Source of the DNA: Nocardiopsis algeriensis
GTDB taxonomy: Bacteria; Actinomycetota; Actinomycetes; Streptosporangiales; Streptosporangiaceae
Length of the DNA stretch: 62,031 nt
Assembly: GCF_014203695.1 (NCBI RefSeq)
Contig: NZ_JACHJO010000015.1
Coordinates: 1 to 62,031 of the forward strand
Direction of reading: 5' to 3'
Both the position numbers and the translations under genes were made by a program. The notes below the pieces were generated by a model that had not been told where the DNA came from, did no database searches, and saw only the letters and a list, made by a program, of their open reading frames with translations. Position 1 is the stretch's first letter, and each line of letters starts with the position of its first letter. This document shows positions 55,586-62,031 of the stretch, one piece after another.

Positions 55586-55966
55586 TCACCCCTCGGGCTC
55601 GGTCGCTCTTTCGCCGACCTCGTCGAGCAGGCGCCTGAGCGTGTGCGCGTCGCGGGGTGACATCGTGTCCACGAACCGCAGCAGGGTGGCCTGGGGCAGG
55701 TCGCTGAGGGCCAGGGCGTCTTCCATGGCCCTGGCAGCGTGCTCGCTCCGGTCGCGCGCAGGCCGGTAGAACCAGACCTGTCCCTGCCATTCCCGTTCGA
55801 CCCATCCCTTGGTGTGCAGGTTGCCGAGCACCGTGGCCACCGTCGTGTAGGCCGGGCCGTCCTCGCCGAGGAGCCGGGTGACCGCTCGCACCGTCACCGG
55901 TCCGTCCGAGTCCCAGACCGCGTCCATCACCGCGGACTCCAGTGGCCCCAGGCCCTTGCCGTTCAT
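55586..55966 (-). CDS. BlaI/MecI-type repressor 2
   Basis: This 126-residue paralogue of the first BlaI-type protein reads LGPLESAVMDAVWDSDGPVTVRAVTRLLGEDGPAYTTVATVLGNLHTKGWVEREWQGQVWFYRPARDRSEHAARAM and ends in RFVDTMSPRDAHTLRRLLDEV. It has no M56 partner of its own; the peptidase at 54536 ends 93 bases away in the convergent direction. It is divergent from the second DsbA-like gene, with a nested dyad operator between. It probably represses that gene and itself, and the shared peptidase could release both repressors. That cross-talk is inference. Confidence 0.92.
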   Translation of the reverse strand: MNGKGLGPLESAVMDAVWDSDGPVTVRAVTRLLGEDGPAYTTVATVLGNLHTKGWVEREWQGQVWFYRPARDRSEHAARAMEDALALSDLPQATLLRFVDTMSPRDAHTLRRLLDEVGERATEPEG

Positions 55967-56074
55967 GGTCGTGCGACCGCCCTTCCCTGTCTGTGGACCT
56001 GTCCGGTGCCATGGTTCACGGTCAGTATGTACGGGGCGGGGCGGCATCCGCTCCGCAGCGCCGGCCCCAATTTC

Positions 56075-56110
56075 TCTATCAAGCTTAGTAGGTCTACTAT
56101 CAAAGATAGA
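56075..56110. promoter_or_regulatory. Nested dyad, probable operator of BlaI-type repressor 2
   Basis: An inner palindrome TAGTAGGTCTACTA (56086-56099) and outer arms TCTATC (56075-56080) and GATAGA (56105-56110) share one centre. The inner part resembles known BlaI/MecI operators. It lies between the divergent repressor 2 and DsbA-like 2 genes. Confidence 0.75.
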
Positions 56111-56141
56111 AATACTTGTCGGCCGACAGAAGGGGCACACG

Positions 56142-56963
56142 ATGCCGGACACCCCGGAGCAGAGAACGAGGCCCTCGGGCCATCCGGCCGAAAGCGGTAC
56201 CCGTGCGGGCGGCGGCGCATCCTGGAAGGTGTTCCTGGCGGCGGGCGCGGTCCTGATCCTGATCGCCGCCGCCGTCGCGTGGGGGCGGTACGGGGAAGAC
56301 GACGGCGAGGGGCAGTCCGGGGCTGCCGGAGCGGATGCGCCGAGCACCTCCGCGGAGGACGGCACCGCGGCCGCGGACGCCGGCGAGGCCGACGAAGCCG
56401 ACGACCCCGTGGTCCGAAGGCAGGCCGACGACCCCACCGCCATGGGCGGCGTCGAGGCGCCGGTCGTCATGGTGGCCTATTCCGACTACCACTGCCCCTA
56501 CTGCGGCCGCTGGGTGGAGGAGACCCAGCCCGAGCTGATGCACTACGTCGAGTCCGGGGACCTGCGTATCGAGTGGAGGGACTTCCCCGTCATCACCGAC
56601 ACCTCCGAGACGGTCGCCCGGGCCTCCCGCGCGGCCGCCGCCCAAGGCGCCTTCTGGGAGTTCCACGAGGCCTACTACGCCGCCGTCGAGGGAACCGGTC
56701 CGAGCGATCCCGAGGAGCTCCTCGTCCGGATCGCCGAGGAGCTGGGACTGGACCTCGAGCGGTTCGACGAGGACCGCAACAGCGATGCCGCGGCCGAACT
56801 GGTGGGGAACGACTTCTCCGAAGGGCTGGCGATCGGCGTCACCTCCACCCCGACGTTCCTCATCAACGGCCAGGCCGTCATGGGGGCCCAGCCGACGGAG
56901 GTGTTCGAAGAGGTCATCGACCGCTCCTTGGCCTCCTCCGGGGGCGGAGGTGAGGGGCAGTGA
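56142..56963 (+). CDS. Membrane-anchored DsbA-like thioredoxin protein 2
   Basis: This 273-residue paralogue of the protein at 52107 has a polar N-terminus, one membrane helix (about 28-47, WKVFLAAGAVLILIAAAVAW) and a long acidic Ala/Glu/Asp linker (about 50-92). The thioredoxin-fold domain has DYHCPYCGRWVEE and the cis-proline loop GVTSTPTFLINGQAVMGAQPTEVFEEV. CPYC differs from the CPFC of copy 1. It should oxidise or isomerise thiols of exported proteins. Its stop overlaps the CcdA start, so its electron partner is made with it. The ATG follows a GAAGGGG site. Confidence 0.92.
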   Translation: MPDTPEQRTRPSGHPAESGTRAGGGASWKVFLAAGAVLILIAAAVAWGRYGEDDGEGQSGAAGADAPSTSAEDGTAAADAGEADEADDPVVRRQADDPTAMGGVEAPVVMVAYSDYHCPYCGRWVEETQPELMHYVESGDLRIEWRDFPVITDTSETVARASRAAAAQGAFWEFHEAYYAAVEGTGPSDPEELLVRIAEELGLDLERFDEDRNSDAAAELVGNDFSEGLAIGVTSTPTFLINGQAVMGAQPTEVFEEVIDRSLASSGGGGEGQ

Positions 56964-57823
56964 CCGACATCGGGTTCGCGGCTGCTCTGATCGGCGGGGT
57001 ACTCGCCCTGCTGAGCCCTTGCAGCGCGCTGCTGCTGCCCTCCTTCTTCGGCTACGCCTTCCGTGACCCGCGCCACCTCGTCGCACGCACCACGGTGTTC
57101 TACGCGGGACTGTGCACGACCCTGGTTCCCCTGGGGGCGGGGTCCGCGCTCATCAGCCGCCTGGTCTACGGGGAGCGGGAACTCCTGATCACCATCGCCG
57201 GCTGGCTGGTCATCGCCTTCGGCGTCGCCCAGATCGCGGGCTTCGGCTTCTCGTCCGGCCTGGCGCAGCGCCTCCAGGGGCGCCTGGCCGGCAGGACCGA
57301 CACGGCTTCGATCTTCGCGCTGGGAGCGGTGTACGGGTTCGCCGGGTTCTGTTCCGGCCCCATCCTGGGCGCCGTGCTGACCGTGGCCGCCACAGGGGGG
57401 ACCGTGCGCGGCGCCCTGCTCCTGGCGGTCTACGCCCTGGGTATGGTCGCTCCGCTGTTCCTGCTGGCCCTGCTGTGGGACCGCTACGATCTCGGCTCCC
57501 GCCGCTGGCTGAGAGGGCGCTCCTTCCGGGTGGGACCTGTGGAACTGCACACCACCGCACTGCTGTCGGGGCTGCTGTTCATCGGGATCGGCATTCTCTT
57601 CCTGGTCTCGGAGGGGACCGCGACCCTCTTCGGGGGAACGGAGATGCTCGGCGAGACAGCCCACCGACTTCAGGAGTGGATCTTCGGGATCGGTGGATCG
57701 GGGGCCGACACGGTGCTGTTGGCCGCTGCGGGCCTCGTGCTGCTCGTGCTGGGGGTTCGGGGGTGGCAGCGGCACCGCGCCGACAGCCCGGAACGGGCGG
57801 AGTCCCGAACCGGCCGCTCCTGA
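56960..57823 (+). CDS. ccdA: CcdA-type thiol-redox membrane protein
   Basis: This 287-residue integral membrane protein of the CcdA/DsbD-beta family has about six to seven helices and two characteristic cysteine-containing segments: LLSPCSALLLPSFFGYAF (first half) and GFAGFCSGPILGAVL (second half). Those two cysteines relay reducing equivalents from cytoplasmic thioredoxin across the membrane. Its start overlaps the stop of the DsbA-like gene by four bases, so the thioredoxin domain of that protein is the likely recipient. A 15-bp perfect hairpin follows the gene. Confidence 0.93.
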   Translation: MTDIGFAAALIGGVLALLSPCSALLLPSFFGYAFRDPRHLVARTTVFYAGLCTTLVPLGAGSALISRLVYGERELLITIAGWLVIAFGVAQIAGFGFSSGLAQRLQGRLAGRTDTASIFALGAVYGFAGFCSGPILGAVLTVAATGGTVRGALLLAVYALGMVAPLFLLALLWDRYDLGSRRWLRGRSFRVGPVELHTTALLSGLLFIGIGILFLVSEGTATLFGGTEMLGETAHRLQEWIFGIGGSGADTVLLAAAGLVLLVLGVRGWQRHRADSPERAESRTGRS

Positions 57824-57873
57824 AGCAGCGGGCCGACCCGCCGGGCGGTCCCGCGCCGGGGTACCTTCGGGGA

Positions 57874-57908
57874 CCTGTCGCCCTCGGACCCCCTCCGAGG
57901 GCGACAGG
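57874..57908 (+). terminator. Terminator hairpin after ccdA
   Basis: A perfect 15-bp stem (CCTGTCGCCCTCGGA and its complement) has a five-C loop and lies 51 bases after the ccdA stop. Confidence 0.8.
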
Positions 57909-58027
57909 GATCCTGATGACGCCCCGGCGTCCGCGCAGCCGTCCGGGGGATTCGGGAGGCCCCGTCCCGCCGTGGATCTCGAACGTACTCCCGCCGTCGG
58001 GCGTGATGTCCGTCACATCTGAAATAG

Positions 58028-58043
58028 ATACACCCCCGGGTAT
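58028..58043 (+). promoter_or_regulatory. CstR/CsoR-type operator 1
   Basis: ATACACCCCCGGGTAT, with ATAC and GTAT ends around a C/G-rich core, is the usual shape of CsoR/CstR operators. It starts 45 bases before the regulator's own ATG, fitting autoregulation. Confidence 0.8.
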
Positions 58044-58057
58044 GTTGGGACCATTGA

Positions 58058-58333
<276 letters not shown>

Positions 58334-58336
<3 letters not shown>

Positions 58337-58518
58337 GCCCTGTTTTTCGGATCATCTCGAGCTGCACGGCCGCCAGGCGCCCCCTTGCTGCGCCGGAGAG
58401 CTTGCGAAGCCCACCGGGCTGAGCTGCGCTCCCCGCCTTGCAAGGAGACACCTGGCCGACCGTTCGCCGGAGGATCGGCTCCGCCGATGCGGCGAGAGCA
58501 TCCAAAAACAGGGACCTA
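58334..58518. mobile_element. MITE-like element, copy 2 (well preserved)
   Basis: This 185-base element has terminal inverted repeats: TAGGCCCTGTTTTTCGGAT on the left and the inverse of TAGGTCCCTGTTTTTGGAT on the right. Both ends lie at CTAG (58333-58336 and 58516-58519), a possible duplicated target. The interior has long imperfect GC-rich dyads and no gene. It separates the CstR-like gene from the rest of its regulon. A degenerate copy is at 33615. Confidence 0.88.
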
Positions 58519-58614
58519 GGGACACAGGCTTTCCCCCTGCCGCCAGGCGCTGTGCGGCCCCCGCTCTCGAGTGGACCGCGCCGCCTTCGGCGAGGGGAGA
58601 CCTGCGGGTCCTGG

Positions 58615-58630
58615 ATACTCCCCCCTGTAT
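58615..58630 (+). promoter_or_regulatory. CstR/CsoR-type operator 2
   Basis: ATACTCCCCCCTGTAT is in the gap upstream of the rhodanese gene, 90 bases before operator 3. It matches the ATAC/GTAT ends but has an asymmetric core. Confidence 0.7.
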
Positions 58631-58704
58631 CAGGGAATCAGCTGCCGGTTTCGGTAAGCCGTCCCGCCTCTTTTCTGCGAGTGAGGCACCGCTCTCTCCT
58701 TCCG

Positions 58705-58720
58705 ATACTCCCCGGGGTAT
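58705..58720 (+). promoter_or_regulatory. CstR/CsoR-type operator 3 (best match)
   Basis: ATACTCCCCGGGGTAT extends outward into CCTTCCG and CGGAAGG arms to make an almost perfect 30-base dyad. It lies 33 bases before the rhodanese ATG and is the strongest of the four sites. Confidence 0.88.
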
Positions 58721-58752
58721 CGGAAGGGTTCAAGGACACCATGAGGAGAACG

Positions 58753-59325
58753 ATGACCGACAACACCATCGACGCGTACACCGTGCGCAGCCTGGTCGAG
58801 ACCGAGCCCGGCACCCTGCTGGTGGACGTACGCACCCCCGCCGAGTACGAGAACGCCCACATCCCCGGCGCGGTCAACCTTCCGCTGCAGCAGGTCGACG
58901 CCCATCTGGAGCGCATCGTCGCCGACGCCGGAGGCCGCCTCGTCCTGATCTGCCAGTCCGGTAACCGGGCCCGCCAGTGCCAGGACAAGCTGGCCGCCGC
59001 GGGGCGGCGGGACACCGCGGTGATGGAAGGCGGCATGAACGCGTGGGAGGCGCAAGGAGCCCCGGTCGTTCGGGGCCGGCAGCGATGGTCCCTGGAGCGC
59101 CAGGTCCGCCTGGTGGCGGGGAGTATCGTCCTCGTCTCCGTCCTCGCCTCGCTGGTGTGGCCGCCGGCGGTGGCGGTGGCCGGACTGATCGGCGCCGGCC
59201 TGACGTTCGCCGCGGTCACGGACACCTGTGCCATGGGCATGGCCCTGGCGCGTCTGCCCTACAACCAGCCCCGCAACCACGTCGACATCGAGGGCTCGCT
59301 CGAACGGATCGGTGCCCGCCGGTGA
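58753..59325 (+). CDS. Rhodanese with C-terminal DUF2892 membrane domain (YgaP-like)
   Basis: This 190-residue protein has a rhodanese domain (about 8-105) with LLVDVRTPAEYENAHIPGAVNLPL and the active-site loop CQSGNRARQC, where the first cysteine carries the persulfide. A DUF2892 domain follows with two hydrophobic helices (about 120-160, VRLVAGSIVLVSVLASLVW and AVAVAGLIGAGLTFAAVTDTCAMGMAL). It resembles YgaP, a membrane-bound sulfurtransferase. ATG 58753 has GAGGAGAA upstream; ATG 58741 would overlap that site. Operators 2 and 3 lie directly upstream. A hairpin follows. Confidence 0.93.
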   Translation: MTDNTIDAYTVRSLVETEPGTLLVDVRTPAEYENAHIPGAVNLPLQQVDAHLERIVADAGGRLVLICQSGNRARQCQDKLAAAGRRDTAVMEGGMNAWEAQGAPVVRGRQRWSLERQVRLVAGSIVLVSVLASLVWPPAVAVAGLIGAGLTFAAVTDTCAMGMALARLPYNQPRNHVDIEGSLERIGARR

Positions 59326-59347
59326 CCTCGGCCGCCTGAGCACAGGT

Positions 59348-59374
59348 GAGGGGCGCCCTCGCCGGGCGCCCCTC
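59348..59374 (+). terminator. Hairpin after the rhodanese gene
   Basis: A perfect 11-bp stem (GAGGGGCGCCC and its complement) has a five-base loop, 22 bases after the stop. Confidence 0.7.
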
Positions 59375-59403
59375 CGCGACCACCGCCGCACTCCGCCCCG
59401 TAC

Positions 59404-59419
59404 ATACTCCCCAGGGTAT
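59404..59419 (+). promoter_or_regulatory. CstR/CsoR-type operator 4
   Basis: ATACTCCCCAGGGTAT lies 40 bases before the persulfide dioxygenase ATG. It differs from operator 3 by one core base. Confidence 0.85.
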
Positions 59420-59458
59420 GCGGAGGCGGTGGAGAACCACCACCTGCAAGGAGAAACC

Positions 59459-60877
<1,419 letters not shown>

Positions 60878-60884
60878 ACACGGC

Positions 60885-60922
60885 GCGGGAAGGGCGCCCG
60901 GCCGACCGGGCGCCCCTCCCGC
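60885..60922 (+). terminator. Hairpin after cstB
   Basis: Arms of 17 bases pair with one mismatch around CCGA, eight bases after the stop. It may end the transcript or attenuate read-through into the TauE gene. Confidence 0.7.
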
Positions 60923-61019
60923 AGGTCGGCCGGGCGGCCCCCTTCCCGGCCGACCCGTCCGCCCCGGAGCGGTGTCTCCGGTGGGCGGACACGCAGATCC
61001 CAGCCACGGAAAAGAGGAA

Positions 61020-61901
61020 ATGGTGGAATTCCAGCTCGTCCTGACCGTGGGCCTCGCCGTGGTGGTGGGGCTCGCGCTCGGGCTGCTCGGGGGAGGCGGC
61101 TCCATCCTGATGGTCCCGCTGCTGGCCTACGTCGCGGGGGCGGGGCCGAAGGAGGCCGTCGCCACCTCCCTCGTCGTCGTCGGCGTCACCTCGCTCATCA
61201 GCGCGGCTGTCCACGCCCGCAAGGGGAACGTCCGATGGCGCACCGGCCTGGTCTTCGGGGCCGCGGGCATGGCGGGTGCCTTCCTCGGCGGCCTCGTCGG
61301 CGGCCGTGTCCCCGGTGCCGTGCTGATGGCGGCCTTCGCCCTCATGATGGTCGCCACCGCCGCGGTCATGATCCGCGGCAGGAACAAGACCCCGGACGGC
61401 AGCGGAAAGGTGCGGGACGGAGAGCTCCCGGTGCGGCGGATCGTCCTGGACGGCCTGGTCGTCGGAGCGGTCACCGGTCTCGTCGGAGCCGGAGGCGGTT
61501 TCCTCGTCGTGCCGGCCCTGGCACTGCTCGGCGGGCTGCCCATGCCGGTCGCGGTGGGGACATCCCTGCTCGTGATCGCGATGAAGTCCTTCGCCGGACT
61601 CGCCGGATACCTCACCGCGGTGAGCCTCGACTGGCCGCTGGTCGCCGCGGTCACCGCCGCCGCTGTCGTGGGATCCCTCGCCGGTGCGCTCCTGACCTCA
61701 CGGGTTCCCGAGGCCCTGCTGCGCAAGGTGTTCGGTGTGTTCGTACTGGTCATGGGTGTCTTCGTGCTCACCCAGGAACTTCCCGCACCGCTCGGCGGGA
61801 TCCTCGTGGCCGGCGCTGCCGTGGTCGCGGCTCTGACCGGGATCTGCAGGCTCCTGGGAGAACGCTGCCCGCTCGTACCGGCCCTGCGGGCCCAGGGCTA
61901 G
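61020..61901 (+). CDS. TauE/SafE family sulfite or sulfur-anion exporter
   Basis: This 293-residue membrane protein has about eight hydrophobic helices. The TauE/SafE pattern appears as two related halves: GLALGLLGGGGSILMVPLLAYVAGAGPKEAVATSLVVVGVTSLISA in the first and GAVTGLVGAGGGFLVVPALALLGGLPMPVAVGTSLLVIAMKSFAG in the second. In cst-type operons this protein exports sulfite or a related oxidised sulfur anion. ATG 61020 lies after AGAGGAA; GTG 61023 is an equal alternative. The 130 bases after its stop, to the end of the window, hold no gene. Confidence 0.9.
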   Translation: MVEFQLVLTVGLAVVVGLALGLLGGGGSILMVPLLAYVAGAGPKEAVATSLVVVGVTSLISAAVHARKGNVRWRTGLVFGAAGMAGAFLGGLVGGRVPGAVLMAAFALMMVATAAVMIRGRNKTPDGSGKVRDGELPVRRIVLDGLVVGAVTGLVGAGGGFLVVPALALLGGLPMPVAVGTSLLVIAMKSFAGLAGYLTAVSLDWPLVAAVTAAAVVGSLAGALLTSRVPEALLRKVFGVFVLVMGVFVLTQELPAPLGGILVAGAAVVAALTGICRLLGERCPLVPALRAQG

Positions 61902-62031
61902 CGGCTGGCTGGTCATGCGCTGTTCTCCTCGGAGTGCAGGGCTGTTTCATTCTCGGCATGCAGTAACGTTCGCGCTGGTCACGGCAACCCGATCACGTCT
62001 AGCGGGCGGGTGAACGCCTCATACGACACCC

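Overview
This is a very GC-rich window with strong third-position G/C bias and many GTG starts. Its gene families (IdeR-type iron boxes, XRE/DUF397/ATPase locus, class A beta-lactamase with LysR and BlaB-like regulators, type I-E CRISPR repeats) point to a filamentous actinomycete. The Nocardiopsis/Thermobifida group is the best guess, because the main cluster matches the logic of the fuscachelin siderophore of Thermobifida. The taxon is an inference.

Region 1 (1-2854): a glycosyltransferase-like hypothetical, a secreted hypothetical and a DUF3817 membrane protein. Region 2 (2876-30738): a complete catechol-hydroxamate siderophore locus. A perfect iron box precedes dhbA-dhbC-dhbE-dhbB, an ornithine N5-monooxygenase and a free aryl carrier protein. 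Three NRPSs (C-A-T-E-C-A-T-C-A-T, C-A-T, C-A-T-TE) follow. Adenylation pockets read by eye predict DHB-D-(basic residue, probably Arg)-Gly-Gly-Ser-N5-hydroxyOrn. A second iron box heads a binding lipoprotein and an MbtH protein; an EntS-like exporter and a siderophore reductase complete the locus.

Region 3 (30770-34966): a beta-lactamase diverges from LysR and BlaB-like regulators. Then come a degenerate MITE and a restriction-system protein without its Mrr nuclease domain. Region 4 (35287-39074): a secreted family 9 pectate lyase under a LacI-type palindrome, and a large unknown protein. Region 5 (39370-44674) is accessory DNA. It holds an XRE/DUF397/ATPase regulatory locus, a HigBA-like toxin-antitoxin pair between two copies of a Cys-rich gene (one frameshifted), a probable DISARM drmA remnant, a two-spacer CRISPR array, a transposase remnant and a YdjM-type membrane protein.

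Region 6 (44843-51420): an F5/8C-SUKH fusion, a TAT-type tyrosinase, and a two-HTH regulator divergent from a DUF4097 protein and a hydrolase, with repeated TTGCAAC-like sites between them. A second small CRISPR array follows, with no cas genes in view. Region 7 (51955-57908): two linked envelope thiol-redox operons. One is DsbA-like, beta-propeller lipoprotein, BlaI and M56 peptidase; the other is BlaI divergent from DsbA-like and CcdA. Each has a strong dyad operator. Region 8 (58028-61901): a sulfide/persulfide detoxification regulon made of a CstR-like repressor, rhodanese-DUF2892, CstB-like persulfide dioxygenase-rhodanese and TauE exporter. Four copies of an ATACTCCCCGGGGTAT-like operator tie it together, and a well-preserved copy of the MITE lies inside it.
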